Positions 10,469 to 21,945 of a stretch of DNA of 64,000 nucleotides are shown here, piece by piece. Source of the DNA: Diploptera punctata (lineage: Eukaryota > Arthropoda > Insecta > Blattodea > Blaberidae). The DNA is taken from NCBI GenBank assembly GCA_030220185.1, contig JASPKZ010007795.1, positions 2,039,001 through 2,103,000 of the forward strand, written 5' to 3'. The notes below the pieces were generated by a model, which was not told the DNA's origin, searched no databases, and saw only the letters and a program-made list of their open reading frames with translations. Each line of letters begins with the position of its first letter. The first letter of the stretch is position 1. The position numbers and the translations under genes were made by a program.

Positions 10469-12064
10469 GTTTGCCCAATGAGTTGCTGGCCTAGAGGGGT
10501 ATTATTATGGGGTTCCCACTAATGTAGCATTTTCTCTACATTAAAGTGATGTGGTTATACCACCAGTACTCGGTCCTCAGAACCTCATTTGTAATAGCAG
10601 GTTGAGGATGAAATTTTGATAGGAAAGGTGATGCAATGCACGTCACTATCCCTGCGCTAGATGGAAAAAATTCTCTTTGAAACAGGCCACATGGCCTAAT
10701 ACTTGAATGGATGATGATGATATTGGAGAACTTGCCTCATGTTGCAGTTGGACAGAGCATAAGACTAGTACCCACCTTACATGCTTCTCATACTTTTAAG
10801 ATGTAGATCAAGTGCTCATTCAGCAAGGCAATGTGCCAAATTTAATCCCTGGAGTTGATTTTTTTTTTTTCACTTCTGTCCAAATTGGCCTTATATTCTT
10901 CTTTAAAATTTGTAGTAGTAGTAACTTGCCTAGGGATAAAGTGGAAACCCTTCTTTTCATTCTTTATTGCCACTGGCTGAGAATATGTGGATCCTTAATT
11001 CCTGTCCCCCCATAGATGTTCTTGACATCTTCTGTGAAGTTCAATTTTAAATCATCTACAATTATGTAGCCCGATGTTGAGTCTTAGCCTCTTCCTTGTT
11101 AGGAGTTACTGAACCAAGTTAATTTAGTTACGCTTATTTGCCTATAGATGTCATGAATGATGTGCAGTCAACATACCACTCAATGAGACATCTAGCAGGC
11201 AACAAAAGTATTACTAGGATGATGAGGTCTGTAAAAAATTCTTTTTATTTGGGCTTAAGGATCTTTTACGAGCCTGAATGTAAAAATATTAAATTTTTTA
11301 CATTTAATATTGAACTGCACTAAAATGATAGAAGATGAAAACAGAACTTAAGACTATAAGTATCTAAAGTAAATTAACCTTCAAACTTTCATTTTGTTTG
11401 CTGTTTACATGAATTATGGTGAAGTTCAGTCTTTCATTCATTATTCTTGTTCACTGTCCCCTTTCCCTTTCATGTTAAGATTTTAACATAATTGACAATT
11501 TTTTTTATTCACAATTTAGAAATATGAAGACATGTTTTAACCATTTATTTTAGCCAATAGACTAAGTTTTATATAATTTATATTAATTTAAATAGTTGAG
11601 CAACAAAGATATGGATAGAAAATGGAAACATTCATGTAGATCTACTTTTAATGAACATATTCCAGAAGTTTATTCAAATTGTCAGCATACGTACTACAAG
11701 AACACTCCAAATGGGATTTTGTTTTTCTTATTATTTTATGTTCATGTTGTTAGAAAATTGTTATTAAAGAAAAACACAAAAACTCAAAATATAAACATAG
11801 TTGGATATTTACCCCTCAATAAAAGCATATACATTTTGATTAGATTTTATTTGCCCGTTATAAAATTCACATGATATAACAAAAATATATTTATTGCTAA
11901 TTTTACTATTTGGTCCCTCATTTTGATTTATTGGGATCTTTAATTGACATGTGATGACCTGATGACTGAGCTTTTGTTATGTAGCCTACTCATTTGAGAT
12001 GAGGAAAGGGCAACAACCCCAACTCATCTTAACAATCATAGATGGGAAATTAAAGTCAATCTTA
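10469..12064. other. intergenic sequence downstream of SMCO4
   Basis: No coding exon recognised. Part of it (roughly 11880-12064) is probably 3' UTR of the minus-strand SMCO4 gene: AATAAA on the minus strand occurs near 11926-11931. Confidence 0.45.
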
Positions 12065-12247
12065 TTAAAATTCAATGTTTGTTTTTGGTCTTGTTTTAAA
12101 ATAAATGTACACAGCAATCATAGTAAATACAGCTGCTAGTGTCGGCAATACAACAGTGAGAACACGCTTTTTATTTTCCACAAAATCCTTCTTCCTCTCT
12201 TTTTTCTGTTTATTGGTTTCCTTAACCTTTCCTTTTAGTTGACGCAT
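12065..12247 (-). CDS. SMCO4: SMCO4 homologue, small single-pass membrane protein
   Basis: A 60-residue protein starting at MRQLKGK (ATG at 12247) and ending in KTRPKTNIEF. It matches the metazoan SMCO4 family (single-pass membrane and coiled-coil domain protein 4, about 59 residues in vertebrates) over its whole length. There is a lysine-rich, coiled-coil-like N-terminal half (residues 1-28), then one hydrophobic segment (TVVLPTLAAVFTMIAVYIYF) and a short TRP-containing tail. The molecular function of the family is unknown. The start is preferred over an upstream in-frame ATG (12319) because the family begins with MRQLKGK and because a good 3' splice site (pyrimidine tract then CAG, exon starting at 12264) lies between the two, so the upstream codons are intron. 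At least one non-coding 5' exon must lie further right. Confidence 0.9.
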   Translation of the reverse strand: MRQLKGKVKETNKQKKERKKDFVENKKRVLTVVLPTLAAVFTMIAVYIYFKTRPKTNIEF

Positions 12248-12264
12248 AGCTGAATTCGTTATAT
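12248..12264 (-). other. SMCO4: SMCO4 5' UTR part of coding exon, after 3' splice site
   Basis: On the minus strand a T-rich tract ends in TTTTTCAG immediately before 12264, giving a consensus acceptor. The 17 nt from there to the ATG are 5' UTR. The matching donor and first exon were not identified. Confidence 0.6.
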
Positions 12265-13013
12265 CTGAAAAATTAAATATACTTAAGTGCCACGTTGATG
12301 TGACAGTATTGTACTCCACACTGACATAATATGGATAATACTAAAATGTTACCTTAGGCTTTCCCGAATATCATTCGAAAGTTAATTCAAATATAAGTTA
12401 TAAAGTTTCCAGTACTACATTCACAAAAATCGCCAAATGTTCTAATTATTTATCACAATCAATGCAAAATGATAATTCCTCGTTTCTAGTGACGTGAACA
12501 CCTGATCAGGTTTTTTTTTTTGGAGTCATATTTAACTATTAGAGCTACCAACTATAACATATCAGGCTTACAGCGATTACAATTAAAATTTTATTGAGAG
12601 ACTTAAAACTAAATTGGAGATAAATCAAGCAGAACTGTTCGCACCTATGTTTCTGAACTTAGTTGATGTGGAAATTTTTTAAATTGGCTATTTTAAAATA
12701 TATGTAGCTATTTCTTTTATCATCATTGGATGCACTGCTATCTATAACAAATCGAATATGGCGCAACCGCGAGCGAGTTTTGTGGATTTGACGACCAGTG
12801 TACATGGATACGTGAAGTCTAGGTGTACATAAGTGCTAAGTGGTGGTTATGTTATAAAGTGAATAAATATGAAGAGAAGAAAATATGTTATGCTGCTTTT
12901 TCATAATAGATAGTTGTTTGAAGGCATTAGTATTAAAAGCTTGAAAATATATCCGTAAGAGATATTACGTAATTCATAAATCTACAAGACCGATTTATTT
13001 AGAAGTACGTGCA
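12265..13013. promoter_or_regulatory. divergent promoter region SMCO4 / SLC25A51
   Basis: About 750 bp separates the SMCO4 coding exon (minus) from the SLC25A51 start (plus). It should contain the start sites of both genes. A relatively GC-rich patch at 12748-12785 (GGCGCAACCGCGAGCGAG) is the best promoter core candidate. Several short upstream ATGs lie at 12868-12890. No TATA box or precise start site can be called. Confidence 0.4.
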
Positions 13014-13196
13014 ATGACGCACGTTCCCTCAAATAGCATTAATATCCCAGATAAAGAATTTTGTCAAAAAACTGATGTGCGTTTGCCGCCAGATGGTCGT
13101 CGTGGGTTTGATTGGAGAGAATTTGGATGTGGTTGGGGCGCAGCAGTTATCAATATTACTGTCACATTTCCAATCAATAAAATAATTTTTCGACAG
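13014..13196 (+). CDS. SLC25A51: SLC25A51-type mitochondrial NAD+ carrier, exon 1
   Basis: Encodes residues 1-61. The end (FGCGWGAAVINITVTFPINKIIFRQ, written here for position only: codons 13119-13196) is the first transmembrane helix and carrier signature of SLC25A51/MCART1, the inner-membrane carrier that imports NAD+ into the matrix. The signature has P-x-N where most carriers have P-x-D/E, which is usual in this subfamily. The frame is closed by a donor site (CAG|GTAAGA, phase 0) at 13197. Joined to 51731-52447 it gives 299 residues with no gap against the vertebrate protein (about 297). The start is the first ATG of the frame. The gene is divergent from SMCO4. Confidence 0.9.
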
Positions 13197-13550
13197 GTAA
13201 GAAAAAAACTAATGGTAAAATAAGGCTTGCCGTTACATAAATAAAGGAGAAGAGAGAATGTGGATTATCTTGTTTTTTATACCAATATTTAACAAATTGA
13301 AGGTAGTATTTTGGTAAAGTTATATTGTATTAAAACAATTACGAGAAATATTGAAAAATCGGTCGGCGATTTTTTCTTGTGCAACGTTACCACCTATTAA
13401 ATACACAATTTAAAAGAAACGGAAAAACTCACAAATAATAGTTGCAGTATGTGGATAATTGCCTAAGGAAAATATGTATGTTGATTTTTTGCAAAAAATA
13501 TGGGCAAAATGCCTTTAAATTGAATGAGAAATTTAGATAATTTTAACCTA

Positions 13551-14388
13551 AACTCACTATTACAATGGAAAACGTGCATTAGTCATTGTTCAAACAATAT
13601 AGCCAACTTAGGCTGTTGTATGGTTAACGTCGCAAAAAATTTTCAATTTAATTTCTTATGCCACTGATGCACTAAACATTTTAAAACATTTTGCAACACT
13701 TTTAAACATCTTCCAATGTTGCAACGATCTTTTTTTATATTTTTTACGTAAACATGGTCGTGCTACATTGCTTACTGCTATTTTTCCTCCTCTTCCTATG
13801 TTGTTCTAGCGTTGCCACCATCAACAACCCAAAATACTCCAGATGTTGCCAACCATTTCCACGTTCCCTGGATTTCACCTACGTTAGAGTAATTGATTTG
13901 TGTTACAGTAATTGATTTAGGTTTGGTTAGCTTTTAGGTTCCTTGCTTTTTAAATGTGATTCCACGTTCCCTGGATTTCACCTACATTAGAGTAATTGTT
14001 TTGTGTTACAGTAATTGATTTAGGTTTGGTTAGCTTTTAGGTTTCTTGCTTTTTAAATGTGATTTGATACGTAAACTCACTATTACAATGGAAAACGTGC
14101 ATTAGTCATTGTTCAAACAATATAGCCAACTTAGGCTGTTGTATGGTTACCGTCGCAAAAAATTTTCAATTTAATTTCTTATGCCACTGATGCACTAAAC
14201 ATTTTAAAACATTTTGCAACACTTTTAAACATCTTCCAATGTTGCAACGATCTTTTTTTTATATTTATATTTTTACGTAAAACATGGTCGTGCTACATTG
14301 CTTACTGCTATTTTTCCTCCTCTTCCTATGTTGTTCTAGCGTTGCCACCATCAACAACCCAAAATACTCCAGATGTTGCCAACCATTT
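13551..14388 (+). repeat. 523-bp tandem segmental duplication
   Basis: The sequence beginning AACTCACTATTACAATGG at 13551 recurs at 14074 (period 523) with about 98% identity by eye, including the poly-T-interrupted middle. Each copy leads into the 103-bp repeats below. It belongs to the complex family that recurs near 53-58 kb. Confidence 0.85.
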
Positions 14389-14901
14389 CCACGTTCCCTG
14401 GATTTCACCTACGTTAGAGTAATTGATTTGTGTTACAGTAATTGATTTAGGTTTGGTTAGCTTTTAGGTTCCTTGCTTTTTAAATGTGATTCCACGTTCC
14501 CTGGATTTCACCTACATTAGAGTAATTGATTTGTGTTACAGTAATTGATTTAGGTTTGGTTAGCTTTTAGGTTCCTTGCTTTTTAAATGTGATTCCACGT
14601 TCCCTGGATTTCACCTACATTAGAGTAATTGATTTGTGTACAGTATTTGATTTAGGTTTGGTTAGCTTTAGGTTCCTTGCTTTTTAAATGTGATTCCACG
14701 TTCCCTGGATTTCACCTACATTAGAGTAATTGATTTGTGTTACAGTAATTGATTTAGGTTTGGTTAGCTTTTAGGTTCCTTGCTTTTTAAATGTGATTCC
14801 ACGTTCCCTGGATTTCACCTACATTAGAGTAATTGATTTGTGTTACAGTAATTGATTTAGGCTTGGTTAGCTTTTATGTTTCTTGCTTTTTAAATGTGAT
14901 T
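13859..14901 (+). repeat. 103-bp tandem repeat units
   Basis: Units beginning CCACGTTCCCTGGATTTCAC start at 13859 and 13962 in the first duplicate and at 14389, 14492, 14595, 14696 and 14799 in the second; steps are 103 bp with one of 101. A single diverged unit is at 15351, and others lie near 54151 and, inverted, 55250-55350. Non-coding. Confidence 0.9.
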
Positions 14902-17700
14902 TGATATGTAAAATAAATTACCTCTTCATATCTGTTATTCTATGAAAAATTTAAATATATCGGACGGTTACCACATAAAATCATATTTCCACTAGTTCAT
15001 TTCGTGTTAATTATACATTTTTAGACAAGTTCTGGGAATTTTGTGTCAATGTTGGTCATACTGATTTCTCATACATATACTGCCAACTGCTGGAGGTTGC
15101 ATTTATATACCTGGGATAATTGGAGCACTAGCGCATGCGCACTGCGATTCTATAGAACTTAGAAAAATTTTCGTGCGACCCGAAGTGTAGCATATCCCCT
15201 TTTTTTTATATATTTATATATTTACGTAAAACATGATCGTCCTACACTCTTCCTTGCTACTTTCTGCTATTTTCCCTCCTCTTCCTATGTTGTTCCAACG
15301 TTGCCACCTCAACAACCCAAAATACTCCAGATGTTGCCAACATCATTTCCACGTTCCCTGGATTTCACCCACGTTAGAGTAATTGATTTGTGTTAGAGTA
15401 ATTGATTTAGGTTTGGTTAGCTTTTAGGTTCCTTGCTCTTTAAATGTGATTTGATATGTAAAATAAATTACCTCTTCATATCTGTTATTCTATGAAAAAT
15501 TCAAAATATCGGACGGTTACCTCGTAAAATCATATTTCCACTAGTTCATTTTGTGTTAATTATACATTTTTAGACAAGTTCTGGGAATTTTGTGTCAATG
15601 TTGGTCATACTGATTTCACATACATATATCGCCAACTGCTGAAGGTTGCATTTATCTTTCTGGGATTACATGGAGCACTAGCGCATGCGCACTGCGATTC
15701 TATAGAACTTAGAAGAATTTTCTTGCGATGCTAAGTGTAGCATATCCGCCAACTTATTATGAGGTGCCAGATTATCCAATAAACTGTAAAGTAATCTGGG
15801 CTCGTCATGTATTTGTCGATCACAATTTTCCATACAACATTCTTATCACACTGTTGCACTATACACTTTTACCATTTGCAATAACGTTGCATACTATTTT
15901 AAACATTTCTTAAGATTTTTAAACATTTATATAATTATCCAAATGTTGTGAATGAAGTTATACAGAATCACAGTGCACATGTGCGAAATATGCAGTTGCT
16001 TAATGTAACTTCCGCTAGGTTGTTCTGAAGTCTGTATTACCAACATTAACAGTTAATTTCAAGAAATTAACTTCGTTTTGTTAAGTACCAATGGGACTAG
16101 TTATTGTACACAAGATTAGTTCATAGTTCATAAAATAATATGCTTGTAATTTATTTTGTTAGGTTAGGAAGAGGGAAGTTGGTGTACGTCCATTTATTAT
16201 AAACATTTGGGAATTTATAGCAAAAGTTGGTAACACCAATTTCAGAGTCATCTGGTGGAGGCTCCATTAAGCATTAGAGTATCTCGTGCATGCACACCAC
16301 GATTCTGTAGAACTTAGAAAAAATTTGCGGATGTGGTAGGTTTTATGTCTTTCACAATTCTACACTTACACTCTTATGCCACTGATGCACGAAACACTTG
16401 TAAACACGTTTTGTACTGTTTTAAACATTTTCCAATGATCTTCAAGCTTTCTTTACAATATTTTATATTTATATATTTACGTAAAACATGATCGTGGATA
16501 CATTACTTTCCCATGTTGTTCCAACGTTGCCACCATTTGAAAATAATTTCAAACCATATTTAGTGTTAGTGTACGTAAAATTAGTTTATAGTTCATTAAA
16601 TAGTACGCATGTAAATTTGCTTTGTTACGTTAGGAAATGGGAAGTTGGTTTACGTCCATTTTTTTAAGCATTTGGGAATAAATAATACATGTAAATTGTT
16701 TTCTTTAGTTAGAAAATGGCAAGTTAGTTAACGTCCATTTTTTTTTTTTTTTTTGCATTTGGAAGTTTATTCCCAAAATTGGTAACGCCGACTGCAAAGC
16801 CATCTACTGGAAGCTATATTAACCATTACAGCAACTCGTGCATGCGCACTGCGATTCTGTGGAACTTAGAAGAATTCATCTGAGACATATAACCAACTTT
16901 TTCCAAATTTGCGATTGACAAATGCTAGATTTTTTTTTCCATAACCTGGTGTACTAACTTTTCCATTTTCTCACCTATGAAGTAAAATGTGTAGGCCTAT
17001 ATAATATGTGGTAGAAGGACTTAGTAATGAGTGAATGAATATATAATGCAATCTGATAGCAGAAATTAGTATTATGATGTTGGCTAACATGATGCTTTGT
17101 TATAACATTCACATGTGGTAATGTGGCATAAAATAGTCTTCGGCTGAACTGCACAATATGCCTCACTATCTTATACCATGCAACATTCTTATGACACTGT
17201 TGCACTTTTATTTTTTCTATTTCTACCAACATTTCCTACTATTTCAATGTTTTGAATTGATTCTTAAAATATTTGTTTATGATTCTTAAATATTTATTAA
17301 TGTATGCCAAATCTTTTTATCGTTTCTTCTAAGTTCTACAGAACCATAGTGTGGATGCACAAGGCTTTGTCAATAGATTGTAGGACTATCTGTATGACGA
17401 ACCTTTACAATAAGAAATTGCACTACTTTTTTTATTTTGTTAATTTAAGAAAGGGTAAATTAATATACTCCAAATTAATTCATAGTTTATTGAATAATTT
17501 GTAAGTGATTTACTTCGTTAGGTTACAGAATGACAAGTTAGTGTACATCCATTTCTTAAAAGTATGTTTGGAAATATATTGCAAAGGTTGGTAGTACTGT
17601 TTTAACAGATACTGTTTGTGGTACATCTAGCGGAAAATTTATTAGCATTTGCGTATGTGCAGTACTCTTCTGTAGAGCTTAGAAAAATTCATGGTGAGTC
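14901..17700 (+). repeat. complex long-unit repeat family, direct copies
   Basis: A second higher-order unit starts at 14901 and recurs at 15451 (period 550). Each copy contains GCGCATGCGCACTGCGATTC followed by TATAGAACTTAGAA. Further diverged copies of this motif lie near 16290, 16840 and 17650. Interspersed blocks (GGTTAGGAAATGGGAAGTTGG-like, TTGCAACACTTTTAAACAT-like) are shared with 53-58.5 kb. No coding capacity recognised. Confidence 0.75.
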
Positions 17701-19360
17701 ATAATGTGCAGTTTCTTTGAAAAATCATAGGTAATTGTTAACAAACTCCATAGCATGACAACCCTAGAAGGCCCTTGTTGAACTAGCCAGTTGCAGGTCT
17801 CACATCTGCATGTGTTGATCATAGAGGTGAACAATCATCCGGGCAGCATATCAGATCTCCCAGCGATTATAGTTGGTTTTCTCAACCTGTAGGTACCCAA
17901 AACCTCATGAAGATGGGTGTGGATCAGTCCCATATTGGCCGAAATTCCATGAGAAAATTTCAGAGAATGTTTCCATTAGATCACTCAAAAATTTTCTAAC
18001 TTACACAAAATAGTGTGCTTGCTCAAGGCTTATGAAGTTCCATTATCTGTGACACAATGAAACCAGTATGACCAACCTTTGCAATAAATTCCCAAACTTA
18101 AATTCCAGGCCTATAATTTAATAACGTATCATAATGCAAGCTAATGTAAGAACTTAAAAACTAGCATAAGATATAATAGTTTTATTAACAATGTCTGAAT
18201 AGGAAAAATTAGGTTTGTGACCGAAAAAGCACAATACCATAACTTTATAAAAAAAACTCCAAAAAATTACCATTTGTAGAATTTAGTTATCAACCTGATA
18301 TACATATACATACACACATAGTTTTTAGTGAGAAAAAAGTATGAGAACTAGGTAAGAAATGAAATAGAATTTCACATAAATCTAACCTAAAAATCATGAA
18401 AAAAAATATGGCTGCTCCAAAAGTTAGGTTAGAAACATGGGAAAACAATTGCCAACCCAATAGTTTTGTAATACTGACCGATCAAGATGTCTCACTCCAT
18501 AGAACAATAGAAATTAAAAAAATGTAAAAAAAATTGTTCAAATTGCAATCTAATTATTCAAATGTACCAAAACATAAGAAAATTACTGTTTTTTTTTTTT
18601 TTTTTCCCACGATTTTTAGATTAGATTTATGTGAAGTAATTAATATATCCCATATACCTTGTACTTTTGTCTTGCCAACAAAAAAAAAAAATATATATAT
18701 ATATACCTCAGGTTAACTAAATTCTACTGTGGTAATTTGTGCTTTTTTGGTGTTCTGCCAAAACGTAAAGAAATGTAACAGATCATAACTTCACACTTCT
18801 CAAAAGTAAGAAAACCAATCAGTCCAGATTGATGCAAATTTCCATATATTTCATAACTCTAGTACAAGTAACTTTAAGTCAATCCCCCAAAGAGGGAAAC
18901 ATTAACGCATACTCCAAAACACATGTCTTTCCATCTCAACTACATCATGTATTATGAAAAAAATTGTAATACCATGTAATTTAACATAGGCCTGACATGA
19001 AAAGTATTGATCTAACAGTACTAGGCAGTAAGGAAATATACTGTTAGATGTCAAAGTAAATAAAAACACGTTGCCACCACAAACGTTCATATCTGATTTA
19101 ATTGATAGCTTCGAGATAGTTTAAAACCTATGGTCTGTTCTAGCATGCAGTGGGCTGCAGTTTGCTGTCAATACCCAAAAAACCTTCCTTTCACTTCCTT
19201 ATAGGATGTAGTATCAGAGTGTAATTTCATGTCTGATGTTGGCAACTTTGGAAGAGAGAGAAATAGTGGCAAGTAAGTAGTGAAATACTGTATACCATAA
19301 TAATGTTGTTTTAAACAAAGATAAATAAATAATTAAGAATTGTAAACAATGTTTAAGAAA
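17701..19360. other. AT-rich intron sequence
   Basis: No gene. It contains a copy of the 4.6-kb dispersed repeat on the minus strand (17790-17975), a T tract near 18589-18605 and a short (TA)n run at about 18690-18706. Confidence 0.5.
17790..17975 (-). repeat. dispersed repeat, second copy
   Basis: On the minus strand it shares AAATTTTCTCATGGAATTT and the following GGCCAATATGG with 4668-4720, and a similar order beyond. See the entry at 4640. Confidence 0.5.
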
Positions 19361-19364
19361 ATTT

Positions 19365-20110
19365 TTAATTTGAAGAGAAAAATTTTCGCCCAGACCAGGA
19401 CCCAGGACCTTTGGTTTACCATGCCAATGCTCTTACCAACTGAGCTACCAGAGCGAGTTCCATTCTAGATGCAAATTTTTCTCTTATATATGTTGTAATT
19501 CCCACCCACCAAATGCTTGAAGCTGTGGCTTCATCTTTGCAAATGGCAAAATGAAGAATTTATTGGGAATTTAAACATTGCTTTTAAAAGCCAGTAGGTC
19601 TTCTATTAATGTTTTTATAATTGATTTAACACATCTCATTGAAGGATAAATTAAATTTGAAGAGAAAAGTTTTCACCCAGACCGGGACCCGAACCCAGGG
19701 CCTTTGGTTTACCGTACCAATGCTCTTATCAACTGAGCTACTGGGGCGAGTTTCAATCTAGATGCAAATTTTTCTCTTATGTAAAAGAAATTTTTTTCTT
19801 CAAATTTAATCCATCCTTCAATGAGATGTGTTAAATCAATAATAAAAACATTAATAGAAGCCCGACTGGCTTTTAAAAAGTAATGTGTTTAAATTCCTAA
19901 TAAAGTCTTTTTAATCAAGAAGCCGCCATTTGCAAAGATGAAGCCACAGCTTCACGCATTTGGTGGGCGGGAATTACAACATATATAAGAGAAAAATTTG
20001 CATCTAGATTGGAACTCTCCCCGGTAGCTCAGTTGGTAAGAGCATTGGTACGGTAAACCAAAGGTCCCGGTTTGAGTGAAAATTTTTTTTTTCAAATTTA
20101 ATTTATCCTT
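19365..20110. mobile_element. cluster of three tRNA-derived SINE copies
   Basis: Two minus copies (heads at about 19375-19480 and 19675-19785) and one plus copy (head at 20015-20075) share the A-box GGTAGCTCAGTTGGTAAGAG and the anticodon-loop-like region GGTAAACCAAAGGTCC. The minus copy at 19675-19785 keeps a degenerate B-box (GGTTCGGGTCCC). They also share a body ending in TTTAATCCATCCTTCAATGA-like sequence. The second and third lie head to head and could fold as an inverted repeat. Fragments of the body occur at 240-305 and 1500-1640. Confidence 0.8.
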
Positions 20111-20400
20111 CAATGAGATGTGTTAAATCAATAATAAAAACAATAATTTTAAGAAGTATTCAAAACGGAACAGACAGCTAATGCCTAAACCAGGAAGTGA
20201 AGAAGAAGAAGTATTCAGAAATATTGAAAATAGTAGGAAATGTTAATAAAAATGAAACCATAAACCAGTAATTTGACACAAGTTGTTTGAGGTATTTTAA
20301 AAATGTTGTGACCTATTAGAAACTTAGTCAAAATTTCTCCCCCTATGGGGACTTGAACCAGGGCAAGCCCTGTAGCTCTGTGCCAAGGCGTGGTGTCTTA

Positions 20401-20973
20401 GAGTCGAATCTAATAATGCATTAGACCGTAAAAGGGGTTCTCTGCTGAGAAAGTTGTATCCTAATACGATTTTGCTTACTCAGAAATCTGTTCATGCGAT
20501 AATAATTGTTGAAATTCGTAAGCTACGTGACGAGGTAACTTAAGAGTGAAACGAATCGTGAGAATCCCAAAGGGAACCGATGGTAACCGATGTAGTTTGA
20601 AACCTTGCTGCTTTATCCAAGATGTCGGACCTTGAAGACTTCGATCTTGTTTTCGGTATACACGGAGAGGAGGAATTTGATAGTCTACCAAAGAATTCAA
20701 CCGGAAGAACAGGAGAATCGGTGTAATATTTCGCGGTGCAGACGTTGTTGTATACGGTATTATTTGCGGGACGCAAGCGTAGATGAAAATAACGGAAGTG
20801 GTTTTATCGCTGAGAATTCTGGGTAATTTCTTGGCAATATTACGAAAACGATGACTTTCATGCATGACCAGTTAGTGGGTAGCTAATTTGATCTTTGCAC
20901 TTGCTCATGGTGAGTCAGCTCACCAGTGATTGGAAGTAATTTGAGTAGAGACTAATGTATTTGCATGCGACCC
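20401..20973 (+). mobile_element. Harbinger-like element, internally deleted (copy 1)
   Basis: TTA direct repeats (20398-20400, 20974-20976) flank ends GAGTCGAATC... and, reverse-complemented, GGGTCGCATG.... The 3-bp TTA duplication and the ends fit PIF/Harbinger. Inside, on the plus strand from about 20621, a frame starting MSDLEDFD and containing EEQEN and an RYYLRDAS segment resembles the N-terminal part of Harbinger transposases. The catalytic region is absent. An inverted sister is at 40047-40601. Confidence 0.75.
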
Positions 20974-21124
20974 TTAAACTGCTTGCCTATGGTGCAGAAC
21001 AACTGTTTCTTCTCATCAATTCTCAGCATAAGTGATGAGTTCAGAACCAATCATTAAAGGAATGCACTGTTATTTACTGTTTTTTCTGGTCCAATAACTG
21101 TATTCTAATTCATTAGAGTATCCA

Positions 21125-21468
21125 TCCATCTATAGTAATTCTGCCCGAAGGCAGGTCCTTCACTGCAATCATATCATTTTCTTGCTATGCTTGCAGCTTT
21201 ACTAGGGAATTGTAGGTGTGGTAGCTTCCCGTTGCTTTCCACACCGGTGAAGGATGATGATGATGAAAAATGATAAGGATGATGATGATGGCCATATGAT
21301 TTCGGGGACCGTTTGGGCCTTAAAGTTTGACTGACATTTGTCTTACAGGTGAGGAAAAACCCCGATAAAAACCTCACCCAGAAAAACTGCCCCGACCGGG
21401 GATTGAACCCGGGCCCGCTGCGTGACAAGGCAGCACGCTACCTCGAGACCACAGCGATGGACCATTAG
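21125..21468 (-). mobile_element. tRNA-derived SINE
   Basis: On the minus strand, a tRNA-like head with A-box-like GAGGTAGCGTGCTGCC and B-box GGGTTCAATCCCCGG (21455-21390) is followed by about 250 bp of body with ATC/GATGAT-rich sequence and ACCGGTGTGGAAAGCAACG. No clear target duplication. The head is too degenerate at the acceptor stem to be a tRNA gene. Confidence 0.75.
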
Positions 21469-21945
21469 AGTATAATTGAACTAAATTAGAAAGTCCTAAA
21501 GTCCTACTGTAGCTGCATTTGCCTTGGACAAAATTATTTCAGTAAGTAGCAACAATTTCTATTGCATTACACTATGGAAAGTTTACTTAAAAATAACTAA
21601 CGAAATATTTGAAAACATGATTTATATTATGAAATCAAATGGTTTATATCATAAGACCTATTTAGAGATCATGAAAAATAAAATGGAATTGCCTCACTTG
21701 GAGCAATTTCAGAACAGGGTGGCAGTATATATACCACTTTTACATTTAACTACATTAGGTACAGTAGAATTGGTACAAATGATGAAGAGAAGAAGAATAC
21801 AAATCCTAGGAATATGTGAAACGAAGAAAACTGGACAGGGTAAAAAGAAGCTGAGTGAAGGATATGAAAAGTATTAGTCAGGGGGAGAAAAATGAAAAAA
21901 ATAATTGAGTAACAATAATAATAGTACCATGATACACACAAAATA

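Noticed and set aside
12247..12319. Longer SMCO4 reading starting at 12319
   Set aside because: The added residues are not in the family and cross a good 3' splice site (CAG at about 12265-12267), so they are intron.
13545..17700. CRISPR-like array
   Set aside because: Direct repeats of about 103 bp are contiguous without unique spacers, in an animal genome; they are satellite units.
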